Shown: piece after piece, positions 22,521 through 30,855 of the stretch
How positions within the stretch are numbered: position 1 is the first letter of the stretch
Layout of the letters: every line of letters begins with the position of its first letter
Source of the DNA: CAYQEC01 sp964569015
GTDB taxonomy: Bacteria; Actinomycetota; Acidimicrobiia; Spongiisociales; UBA5794
Assembly (NCBI GenBank): GCA_964569015.1
Contig: CAZMSN010000021.1
Coordinates: 1-30,855, forward strand
Length of the DNA stretch: 30,855 bases
Direction of reading: 5' to 3'
Translations under genes and position numbers: made by a program
The notes under the pieces: generated by a model
Told to the model about the DNA's origin: nothing
Database searches by the model: none
The model's input: the letters and a program-made list of their open reading frames with translations, nothing else

Positions 22521-23882
22521 TCAGTTGGCCTTGAGCACCACGAAGCTCTCGTCGCGATAGCACTCCGACCATCCGCTGCTGCCCAGCACCGTTGCCAATG
22601 GCAATCCAGGGTCGATCAGCACCTGCTCGATGCCTAATCCTGCCAGGACCGTCTCAGCATCCGTGCCAACCCTGAGGTCTGCGAACCTGCGAATTCCCTC
22701 TTCCCCGTACAGTTCGGCTCGGTCGTCAATGAACACCAACCGCGCAGGCCACTCGGAGTAGATGAGGTAGCCGCCAACCGCCGCGTCGTGAAACAATGGC
22801 CCCTCATCTACGGCTCCGAGTGCCCCGCCGATGGGGAATCTTTCCTCGCTGAGCTCCTGAGGTCGCAGCAGACCGATCACGCTGAACACAACGAGGACCC
22901 CAACCAGTGCCAAGTTCAGGATGACTGGCTCGCGTCGTCTCCCATCCCGCGCCGTCTGCCCGAGCGGGAGCGCCATCGCCGCCCAGGGGGCGAGCACCAA
23001 CAACGCCGGGAACACGTTGCGCTCTGCTAGGAGTCCGAATCCGAGGAAAGGGACGACCAGGACGAGATCCCACACATCGATCCTCCCTATCGCCGCTGCG
23101 ACCAGGATGCCCACGAGGGAAAGCACGAAGGGCAAGAGAAACGGATTGGTGAAATCGGGAGGTCCCCATTCCTGGATGAGACCCAGAGCACCGCGGCTCT
23201 GGAAGAACCGGAGCAGCGTCTCCCATGCACCGAGGCCGTGCGCCGTCAGCGACGCAGCCAGTCCGGCAAGCCCGGCAGCAACAAACTCCTGTCGCGAGCG
23301 GCGCCGAATCGCGTCGAGAGCAACGATGCCGATGCCGATCACGAAGGACCCATGCACCGCCGCCCAGCACCACACCAGCAAGGGAACGACCCACAACGGT
23401 GGATCGCGGCGTGAGAGGACGGCCACCATTGCTGCCAGCAGCAGGTAGCTGAAGAGCACCGGCCTCGGGTTCATGAAAGGCGCCGCCTGCCAGGCCACCA
23501 TCAGCACGACGAGACCGGTCACGGCCGGTGCCCGGGTTCGTGCGTAGACCGCAGCCGCCGTCAACACCAAAGTTGCGGTCGCCGCCAGAAACGTCATCAG
23601 CGGCACCCATCCGATGCCCCCCGTGAGATTCTCGAGCCACCCGTATCCAAGCTCGACCAGCCACGACTGCGTCCGCCACGGGGCGCCCGCCTCGGTGAAC
23701 GAGAACGGATCCTGCCTCAGCACCTCGCCCGAGTCGATCTGGAGAGTTCCGGCCCGAACGTGCCAAAGGAACGAGTTGTCGTCCAAAGGCAAGCTCGCCG
23801 CCCACGCCAAACCGGCGAAAGCCGGCAGCATCCACAGATGTCGCACCGAGAGACGCCGCACCCAGGGGATTCTCGCGCTCAT
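22521..23882 (-). CDS. polytopic GT-C-like membrane protein of unknown function
   Basis: A 453-aa membrane protein with about ten hydrophobic segments. The first extracytoplasmic loop reads DDNSFLWHVRAGTLQIDSG, then DPFSFTEAGAPWRTQSWL, a pattern seen in GT-C-type glycosyltransferase-like membrane proteins. The last ~100 residues are a soluble domain with GGYLIYSEWPARLVFIDDRA and ELYGEEGIRRF, also conserved in that group as I recall it. The start, ATG 23882, is 22 bp after the tadC stop, so it is likely the last gene of the tad operon. A role in glycosylating pili or the cell surface is possible but unproven; no catalytic residue can be named with confidence. Confidence 0.75.
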   Translation of the reverse strand: MSARIPWVRRLSVRHLWMLPAFAGLAWAASLPLDDNSFLWHVRAGTLQIDSGEVLRQDPFSFTEAGAPWRTQSWLVELGYGWLENLTGGIGWVPLMTFLAATATLVLTAAAVYARTRAPAVTGLVVLMVAWQAAPFMNPRPVLFSYLLLAAMVAVLSRRDPPLWVVPLLVWCWAAVHGSFVIGIGIVALDAIRRRSRQEFVAAGLAGLAASLTAHGLGAWETLLRFFQSRGALGLIQEWGPPDFTNPFLLPFVLSLVGILVAAAIGRIDVWDLVLVVPFLGFGLLAERNVFPALLVLAPWAAMALPLGQTARDGRRREPVILNLALVGVLVVFSVIGLLRPQELSEERFPIGGALGAVDEGPLFHDAAVGGYLIYSEWPARLVFIDDRAELYGEEGIRRFADLRVGTDAETVLAGLGIEQVLIDPGLPLATVLGSSGWSECYRDESFVVLKAN

Positions 23883-23904
23883 GGGAGCCGGCCACCCAAG
23901 CTCG

Positions 23905-24807
23905 TCAGAGATTCAGATTGTCCATGATCTGGATCACCGCAGGCCCCAACAGCACCACGAAGAGCGCCGGGAAGATACAGAAAATGAGCGGGAACACCAT
24001 CTTCACCGGTGCCGCGAATGACCTCTCTTGGACTCGCTGCCGCCGCCTGACCCGCATCTCATCCGCCTGGACCCGAAGCATGCGCGAAATCGAGACACCG
24101 AACGCTTCTGCCTGGTTCATCGCCATGATGAACGAGTTGAGATCCTCAACGTCCGTCCGATCCGCAAGCGACTTCATCGCCCGGTGTCGGCTCACCCCCA
24201 CTCGGGTCTCCTGCAGCATTCGCGAGAACTCATCGCTCAACTCGCCGGGCACGTTCTGCACCACCCGGCCGAGCGCACCCTCAAAACCGAGCCCGGCCTC
24301 GACGCTGATCACGAGGAGATCGATGACGTCGGGCAGGTCATGCTCCATCGCCGCCCGCCGCTCGTCGATCCGGCGTGACAGGATGGCGTCCGGCCCGAGG
24401 ATGCCCACCACCAGCATCAGGCCGAACACGAGGATCCGGGCAGTCCCGGTGGCGTATCCCTGGGCGAAGAATGCCAGGACCACGCCTCCCACGCCGCCCA
24501 GGACACGAACCGCCGCCCATGAGTTGGCGTCAATACGCGGGTACCAACCCGCAACCGTCAGCCGGTGATTGGCGCGCTCCGCCCATCCTTGCGGGGTGAA
24601 CCGCATGAAGAGGCGGCCGACTTTCTCGATGGCCGGCGCCACCGCCCGCTCGGAGAAGCCCTTCTCGAGTACCTCACCCCGACCCTGGAGGCCGATCAGC
24701 CGGCGTGATACGCTCGCACGCGCCTTCACCAACCCGTTTCCGGCATAGAGCGCTGCAGCGCCCATGGCCACGCCGACGGCCAGGGCAGCAAATGTGATCT
24801 CGCCCAT
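23905..24807 (-). CDS. tadC: Tad pilus inner-membrane platform protein TadC
   Basis: A 300-aa type II secretion F-domain protein, one of the paired platform proteins that TadA drives during pilus assembly. Membrane segments are at about 5-22, 95-130 and 270-295. The GSPII-F core reads DLPDVIDLLVISVEAGLGFE, then FSRMLQETRVGVSRHRAM and FIMAMNQAEAFGVSISRML. ATG 24807 overlaps the tadB stop (TGATG), so the long upstream extension to 25125 is rejected. It is followed by the GT-C-like gene. Confidence 0.92.
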   Translation of the reverse strand: MGEITFAALAVGVAMGAAALYAGNGLVKARASVSRRLIGLQGRGEVLEKGFSERAVAPAIEKVGRLFMRFTPQGWAERANHRLTVAGWYPRIDANSWAAVRVLGGVGGVVLAFFAQGYATGTARILVFGLMLVVGILGPDAILSRRIDERRAAMEHDLPDVIDLLVISVEAGLGFEGALGRVVQNVPGELSDEFSRMLQETRVGVSRHRAMKSLADRTDVEDLNSFIMAMNQAEAFGVSISRMLRVQADEMRVRRRQRVQERSFAAPVKMVFPLIFCIFPALFVVLLGPAVIQIMDNLNL

Positions 24808-25805
24808 CAGATCTCCACCTTCACGATCCGGGTCAGCCAGTAGATACCCACGAGTACCCAAGCAACAGAGCCGATGAGCACGACGACCCCCATCGTCGAA
24901 TCCAGCATCGACTGCAGGTACTCCCGGCGCGTCGTGAACAGAAAGAAGAAGAGGAAGAAGGGCAGGCCGCCGAGCACGATTGCCGATATCCTTCCCTCGG
25001 CCGTGAGTGCTTTCATCTCCCGTCGAAGGCGGTTCCGATGGAGCATGGTCTCGGCCGCCGTCTGCAGGACTTCGGCCAGGTTGCCGCCTACCTCCCGCTG
25101 GATGGAGATTGCGAGCACGGCCCACTCGAAATCGACGGATTGCATGCGTTCGGAAACGTCCTTGAGGGCGTCCACCGGTGACCGCCCCAGCCGTGTCTCG
25201 GACATCGCTCGCCCGAACTCGCGAGCGGTCGGCTCCGGAGCCTCGCCGCTCACCGCCTCGACAGCCTGCAGCAATGAGTAGCCGGCCCGCAGCGAGGTCG
25301 AGACCAGGTTCAGCGTGTCCGGGAGCTGCTCCTCGAACTTCTTCCGCTCACGGCCGGCGACCGTGTTCACCGCCATGGCGCCCACCAACATCGCGAGAGC
25401 AGCGCCGATGAGTGCGCCGAGCAGACTCTGGTACCAGATGCCGACGAGCACGCCGATCACGAGGGAGAGGCCGATCATGCCTGCGATCGCTTCGCCCGGC
25501 CGCAGCGGCAAATTGGCTTGCGCGAGCGCGGTCTCGATGACATCGAGCAAGCCACGGCGCCGCGCCGCGTCCTCGGAGGCAGCGATGAACCGGCGCAGTA
25601 GCGGAGTTCTCGCCAGGCGACCCCTGCTATCGGCCTGGCCGCCTAACCGACCCAGGCGCCCGCTCAGATCCCGCTCCACCGCCTTGTTCGGGCCGAAGAG
25701 CACGACAATGAGAAGGAACAGCGCACCGCCGCCCCCGAGCGCCCCCAGCATGATGAGCGTCTTGAGGCTGATGCTGGCCAAGAGAACGTGCCCAGGATCG
25801 ATCAT
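24807..25805 (-). CDS. tadB: Tad pilus inner-membrane platform protein TadB
   Basis: A 332-aa GSPII-F family protein, partner of TadC. The N-terminal membrane segment (about 15-38) is followed by a basic cytoplasmic stretch, two segments near 105-145, the core QLPDTLNLVSTSLRAGYSLL and FGRAMSETRLGRSPVDALKD, and two C-terminal segments. The ATG at 25805 comes 2 nt after the cpaF stop. Length and order (cpaF-tadB-tadC) are standard for Tad loci. Confidence 0.93.
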   Translation of the reverse strand: MIDPGHVLLASISLKTLIMLGALGGGGALFLLIVVLFGPNKAVERDLSGRLGRLGGQADSRGRLARTPLLRRFIAASEDAARRRGLLDVIETALAQANLPLRPGEAIAGMIGLSLVIGVLVGIWYQSLLGALIGAALAMLVGAMAVNTVAGRERKKFEEQLPDTLNLVSTSLRAGYSLLQAVEAVSGEAPEPTAREFGRAMSETRLGRSPVDALKDVSERMQSVDFEWAVLAISIQREVGGNLAEVLQTAAETMLHRNRLRREMKALTAEGRISAIVLGGLPFFLFFFLFTTRREYLQSMLDSTMGVVVLIGSVAWVLVGIYWLTRIVKVEI

Positions 25806-25807
25806 GG

Positions 25808-27160
<1,353 letters not shown>

Positions 27161-27194
27161 CGTGCTTCCCCTTCATGGGCGGTTGGGCAGCTGA

Positions 27195-28385
27195 TCATCT
27201 GAACCATCGGCGTCCTCTGTCATCGTCTTCAGTGGGTTCTGACATGTCCTCGTCGACGACCAGCTGGGCCACGCCTCTCAGATCGCGCGCGACCCGGGAC
27301 CGTGGGTAGAGAGAGACGACGGGCTCACCCTCGTTGACAGCGCGTGGCACGAGCTTGTCCGACGAGATCGCCGCCTGGATCTCGAGCCCGAGAGACCGCT
27401 CCAGCTCATCCACGTCGAGTCGTGCCTTGGAATTCACCCGATTGAGGACCAGCTTGATCTTCTCGAACGGGAACTTGATCAACCGCAGCGTGTCCAGGGC
27501 CAACTTGGCGTTCTTGACGCTCGGCAAGTCCATGTCGACCACCAGCAGCACGACGTCGGAGCGCTCGAGGATCGACAAGACCGGTTCGTCGAGGAAAGGA
27601 GCGGTGTCGATGACGATGTAATCGAACATCCTCTTGAGCATCCCGATGGTCTTGACGACCACCTGGGTCGAGACCTCGTCGGCTAGAGAAGGCTCCAGGG
27701 GAGCCGACAGCACCCGGACCCCGCTGGTGTGGCGCGCCAGCAAGCTCTCGAGAAGCTGCTCGTCGAGCTTGTCGATGTCGCGGGCGACGTCGACGATGGT
27801 GTGCCTCGGATCGATCTGAAGTGAGATACACACATCGCCGAACTGGAGGTCGGCGTCCAGGATCACCACACGCTCGGGGTCACCCCAGCCACCAAGCGTC
27901 AGCGCCACGTTGGTGGTAGTCATCGTCTTCCCAGCACCGCCCTTGGGTGACATGATGGTCACCACTTTGCCGATCCTGGCTCGCCGCTTGGAGTCCTTGT
28001 CCTCCCGCCTGTGGATGAGCTCGACCAGCCCGAGCGCGTCCTCGATCTTCTTCGCTGTCAGAGGCGCCTCGACGACGTCCTTGATGCCCGCACGGAGCGC
28101 GGCACGCAGCACGTCGGTGCTCACCGTCTCGGTGACCAGCACCAGTGGCAGCTCCGGCCGGACATCGAACAGCAGCGTGGATTCGGCGACCCCTGCCTCG
28201 TGAGCGAAGGTGGGTCCGACGAGGGCGATGTCGATCCCCTCCTCGACGAGGCGTCGCTGGGCATCGGAGATGTTCCGCGCTGTATAGACCTTGTTCCCCT
28301 CGAAGAGAGCGCGCGCCTCCTCGACAAACCCTTCGTCGGCGTCGACGAGGAGTATCGAGTAGGTTCCGCTATCCGTTGTCGCCAA
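27195..28385 (-). CDS. tadZ: Tad pilus localisation protein TadZ/CpaE (ParA/MinD-like ATPase)
   Basis: A 396-aa two-domain protein that positions the Tad machinery in characterised systems. Residues 1-115 form a receiver-like domain (YSILLVDADEGFVEEARALF), but the strand that normally carries the phospho-acceptor Asp reads DIALVGPTF, so it is probably a non-phosphorylated pseudo-receiver. Residues 130-380 are a MinD/ParA ATPase with deviant Walker A SPKGGAGKTMTT, VILDADLQFGDV and YIVIDTAPFLDEP. The start is assigned to TTG 28385, preceded by GGGAG at 6 nt; it overlaps the cpaB stop by 17 nt. No ATG or GTG fits. The C-terminal tail is acidic then basic (EPTEDDDRGRRWFR). Confidence 0.88.
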   Translation of the reverse strand: MATTDSGTYSILLVDADEGFVEEARALFEGNKVYTARNISDAQRRLVEEGIDIALVGPTFAHEAGVAESTLLFDVRPELPLVLVTETVSTDVLRAALRAGIKDVVEAPLTAKKIEDALGLVELIHRREDKDSKRRARIGKVVTIMSPKGGAGKTMTTTNVALTLGGWGDPERVVILDADLQFGDVCISLQIDPRHTIVDVARDIDKLDEQLLESLLARHTSGVRVLSAPLEPSLADEVSTQVVVKTIGMLKRMFDYIVIDTAPFLDEPVLSILERSDVVLLVVDMDLPSVKNAKLALDTLRLIKFPFEKIKLVLNRVNSKARLDVDELERSLGLEIQAAISSDKLVPRAVNEGEPVVSLYPRSRVARDLRGVAQLVVDEDMSEPTEDDDRGRRWFR

Positions 28386-29418
28386 GGATCGCTCCCGCCT
28401 GCTCGAATTGCTCCTTGATCCTCTCGATGAGGGTGAAGATGTCGTCCACCATGACGCCGCGTGCCTCGAACTCCTCGTACGGCACGTCTGCCGGGAGCAG
28501 CGAGAGCGCAACCGTCGTGTACTGGCGGGCGAACTCGATCTTCTCCGCCTGCTCGGGCGTCACCTCGAGCACGATCACCTGACTGCCCTGCGGCTCGAGC
28601 CCCATGCCGAGAGGGCTGGGACGAGTGTCGGGGCCGACGGCCAGGACCTCGAGATCCTGGAGAACGGTCTGGGTGAACTGGATCGACGCTGGCAGACCAT
28701 TTGCCATGCGGCCCAGGGGATCCAGGCCTTGTTCCTCTTCCTCCGCTGCGGCTCCCTCCGTTTCAGGAACGGCGACCTCGGTGCCACCTCCACCGCCCCC
28801 CATCAGGAGCGTGATCAACTCCTCGCTGAGCAGGAGCTCCCGCAGATCCTCATCCTTGAGCATCTCCTTCACCGCCGCGATATCGAGGTCGGCGGAAGCG
28901 AGGAGGTTGACACGATCTCCGGGCCGGATGAACCCACCAACAGAGGCCGTATCGTCCGGGCGGATCGAGATGGCGACCTTGCGCTCGGCGATCGATTCCG
29001 ACAGCCTGATCGAGTTCAGCTCGGCCGGGGTCACGAACATGTCGGCGGTGATGACCTGCCCGGCGCTGATGGGCCCGGCGGCAACCGATCCGTCGAGCAA
29101 CGCGTCGAGATCTCGCGGGTTGGGATCGCAGACGGCGGGATCCACCGGGTTGTTGTCCCGCTCGGAGGGGCCGGCGCAGAGGATGGTCGAATCCTCGAAC
29201 GCCACTGCCTCGGCCAGCTCAGTCGATTCAACGATGAGATCCCTGGCCACAGCGCCTTCGGTCCCGGTCTCGATGAGCTTGGTGGCGCGCCATACGCGAA
29301 CCTCTTGGATATCGGCGCGTACGTCACTCTCGACGGTGCTGAGGTAGCGCCACACCGCGAAGGCGGAGACGGCTGCGAGCCCAAGTGCAATCACCAGGAC
29401 GAGTGTTCGTTTGCCCAT
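28369..29418 (-). CDS. cpaB: Flp pilus assembly protein CpaB/RcpC (SAF domain)
   Basis: A 349-aa membrane-anchored protein. A single N-terminal membrane segment (about 5-24) is followed by an external part with a SAF-like domain (VWRATKLIETGTEGAVARDL; later GPISAGQVITADMFV) and the RcpC/CpaB core (KVAISIRPDDTASVGGFIRP, GDRVNLLAS). Near residues 205-235 a low-complexity insert runs MGGGGGGTEVAVPETEGAAA then EEEEQG. In diderms CpaB works with an outer-membrane secretin; no secretin gene is present here. It is the first gene of the tad operon, 113 bp after rpsA, with GGAAGGG 9 nt before the ATG. Confidence 0.85.
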   Translation of the reverse strand: MGKRTLVLVIALGLAAVSAFAVWRYLSTVESDVRADIQEVRVWRATKLIETGTEGAVARDLIVESTELAEAVAFEDSTILCAGPSERDNNPVDPAVCDPNPRDLDALLDGSVAAGPISAGQVITADMFVTPAELNSIRLSESIAERKVAISIRPDDTASVGGFIRPGDRVNLLASADLDIAAVKEMLKDEDLRELLLSEELITLLMGGGGGGTEVAVPETEGAAAEEEEQGLDPLGRMANGLPASIQFTQTVLQDLEVLAVGPDTRPSPLGMGLEPQGSQVIVLEVTPEQAEKIEFARQYTTVALSLLPADVPYEEFEARGVMVDDIFTLIERIKEQFEQAGAILGDNG

Positions 29419-29531
29419 GTCAGTTGGCCCTTCCGATCTCGGATTTTCGCACCGTACGACTCATGGTTGGAGAGCCCCCAGAGACTCCGGCAAGCCTCGC
29501 AGACCGGGACTCGAAGTCAAGCATTCGCGAC

Positions 29532-30848
29532 CTAGCTGCGGCCGATGCCTTTCTCCTTGAGCTCCTGGAGGATTGCCTCGAGGGAGGCATCGGCGCTGAA
29601 GGCGGGCTCACTCGAAGCTTCCTCTTCGCGCTGGAATTCCCTGCGTTTTGGTCGACTCTGGGATTGTCTGTCGCTCCACGTTGAGCGTTCCTCCCACTCG
29701 GGAAGCGCCTGCTTGATCGACAGGCTCACCCGTCGTCTGTCGGCATCGATCTCAGTCACCTTTACCCGGACTTGCTGGGCAATCGACAGCTCCAGCTCCG
29801 GACTCTCGACGTGGTGCAGAGCGATCTCCGACACATGGACTAGCCCTTCGACCCCTTCTCCCACCGAAACGAAGGCTCCGAACGGCACCGTCTTGGTCAC
29901 GACACCGTCGATGATCGCCCCGACCGCGACTCCCCGAGCGAATTCCTCCCAGGGATCCTCCCTGGTTTGACGGATCGAGAGGGAGATGCGCTCACGGTCA
30001 CGATCGACCTCGAGCACCCGCACCTTGACCTGGTCCCCGACGCTGACGACTTCGCCCGGATGGCTGACGTGTTGCCAGGAGAGCTCGGACACGTGTACCA
30101 GCCCGTCCATGCCGCCGAGATCGACGAAGGCCCCAAAGTTGACCACAGATGAGACGGTGCCCTCGCGGACATCACCCGGCTGGAGGTCGGAGAGGAACGC
30201 CTGGCGCTGCTCGGCCTGGGCTTCCTCGAGGTAGGCGCGGCGTGACAACACGACGTTGTTCCGGTTCTTGTCGAGCTCGATCACCTTCGCCTCGATGACC
30301 TCACCAACGAACGGATGGAGGTCACGCACCCTCCGCAAGTCGACCAGAGATGCCGGGAGAAATCCCCTCAGGCCGATGTCCACGATCAACCCGCCCTTGA
30401 CGACCTCGATGACCGGACCGTGAACCGTCCCAGACTCCTTCATCACGCGCTCGATGCGTCCCCAGGCCCTCTCGTACTGGGCGCGCTTCTTGGAGAGCAC
30501 GAGGCGACCCGATTCGTCCTCCTTCTGGAGCACGAGCGCCTCGATCTCCTCGCCAACGCTCACCACCTCTTCCGGGCTGGCGGCGTTGCGGATCGACAGC
30601 TCGTTCGACGGAATGACTCCCTCGGACTTGTACCCGATGTCCACCAGCACCTCGTCGGGATCCACCCGGACCACGGTGCCGGCGACGATGTCGCCTTCCT
30701 TGAACTCGAACACCGTCCGTTCAACGGCTGCCGCGAAGTCGTCGGCGCTGAGGTCATCGGCCACATCGCCGATGTCCCGCGGGGCGGTGATGGCCGGCAT
30801 CTCCCCGATCGCGGGCGCCGGTTCGTCGGCCTCATCAGCCTCGGCCAC
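29532..30848 (-). CDS. rpsA: 30S ribosomal protein S1, possibly 5'-truncated at window edge
   Basis: S1 binds mRNA on the 30S subunit. The visible 438 residues hold four S1 RNA-binding domains: FKEGDIVAGTVVRVDPDEVL (about 49), GTVHGPVIEVVKGGLIVDIG (about 140), GDVREGTVSSVVNFGAFVDL (about 225) and GAIIDGVVTKTVPFGAFVSV (about 310). The last two end in GLVHVSEL and GLVHVSEI. Four domains is the usual actinobacterial form. The C-terminal ~70 residues are a charged, disordered-looking tail. A GTG at 30848 can start the frame, but only 7 nt precede it in the window and the frame stays open, so the true start may be outside. In actinobacteria coaE normally follows rpsA; here the tad block intervenes. 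Confidence 0.95.
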   Translation of the reverse strand: MAEADEADEPAPAIGEMPAITAPRDIGDVADDLSADDFAAAVERTVFEFKEGDIVAGTVVRVDPDEVLVDIGYKSEGVIPSNELSIRNAASPEEVVSVGEEIEALVLQKEDESGRLVLSKKRAQYERAWGRIERVMKESGTVHGPVIEVVKGGLIVDIGLRGFLPASLVDLRRVRDLHPFVGEVIEAKVIELDKNRNNVVLSRRAYLEEAQAEQRQAFLSDLQPGDVREGTVSSVVNFGAFVDLGGMDGLVHVSELSWQHVSHPGEVVSVGDQVKVRVLEVDRDRERISLSIRQTREDPWEEFARGVAVGAIIDGVVTKTVPFGAFVSVGEGVEGLVHVSEIALHHVESPELELSIAQQVRVKVTEIDADRRRVSLSIKQALPEWEERSTWSDRQSQSRPKRREFQREEEASSEPAFSADASLEAILQELKEKGIGRS

Positions 30849-30855
30849 GGCGGTT

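Noticed and set aside
29427..29439. GCCCTTCCGATCT, one base off an Illumina adapter end
   Set aside because: It includes the cpaB ribosome-binding site at proper spacing, and the sequence continues normally on both sides; chance similarity is more likely than a chimera.
29497..29520. tRNA T-arm-like TTCGAGTCCCGG upstream of cpaB
   Set aside because: The flanking bases do not pair as a T-stem, and no anticodon or acceptor stem can be built nearby; also the TTGACT at 29515-29520 has no -10 partner, so I do not call a promoter.

Overview
The window looks like a high-GC actinobacterial chromosome segment, possibly of the Acidimicrobiia lineage (the class is a guess). The basis is the gene order uvrB/uvrA ... 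uvrC-rapZ-yvcK-gap-pgk-tpiA-secG, an S1 protein with four S1 domains, and frequent GTG/TTG starts. Two runs of exactly 100 N (12307-12406 and 17016-17115) mark it as a scaffolded draft or metagenome assembly. Both gaps fall in repeated or paralogous sequence.

Layout. Positions 1-19958 hold genes on the minus strand only. In transcription order they are coaE, uvrB, a 68-bp tandem array, GT87 gene 3, uvrA, GT87 gene 2 (broken by a gap), GT87 gene 1, a methyltransferase, an 82-aa unknown, uvrC, rapZ, yvcK, gap, pgk, tpiA, gpmA, secG, a peptide-type ABC substrate-binding lipoprotein, and a tRNA-Leu(GAG) cut by the window edge. Many junctions are overlapped or nearly so (rapZ/yvcK share TGATG; gap/pgk and pgk/tpiA are 4 and 7 nt apart), which suggests cotranscription.

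Positions 19984-22406 lie on the plus strand: a membrane histidine kinase, its LuxR/NarL-type response regulator (TAGTG overlap) and a small Flp-type pilin. A perfect 28-bp palindrome separates them from convergent minus-strand genes. These are a Tad/Flp pilus assembly operon (cpaB, tadZ/cpaE, cpaF/tadA, tadB, tadC) followed by a polytopic GT-C-like membrane protein. The minus-strand rpsA begins at the right edge.

How the genes work together: the left half combines nucleotide excision repair (uvrA, uvrB, uvrC), lower glycolysis (gap, pgk, tpiA, gpmA), the RapZ/YvcK regulators, CoA synthesis (coaE) and Sec export (secG). Three GT87-type polyprenyl-phosphate-sugar glycosyltransferase paralogs are threaded between the uvr genes. 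The right half encodes a type IVb (Tad) pilus with its pilin beside a two-component system, inserted between rpsA and coaE. Whether the GT87 and GT-C-like proteins glycosylate the pilus or envelope is only inferred.

The most unusual element is the array at 16929-17280. Each 68-bp unit carries a strong Shine-Dalgarno sequence and a GTG start resembling the start of the adjacent GT87 gene, and the last complete unit encodes a 24-codon reading frame whose stop overlaps that start. This array region is the only stretch over 300 bp without a conventional gene.
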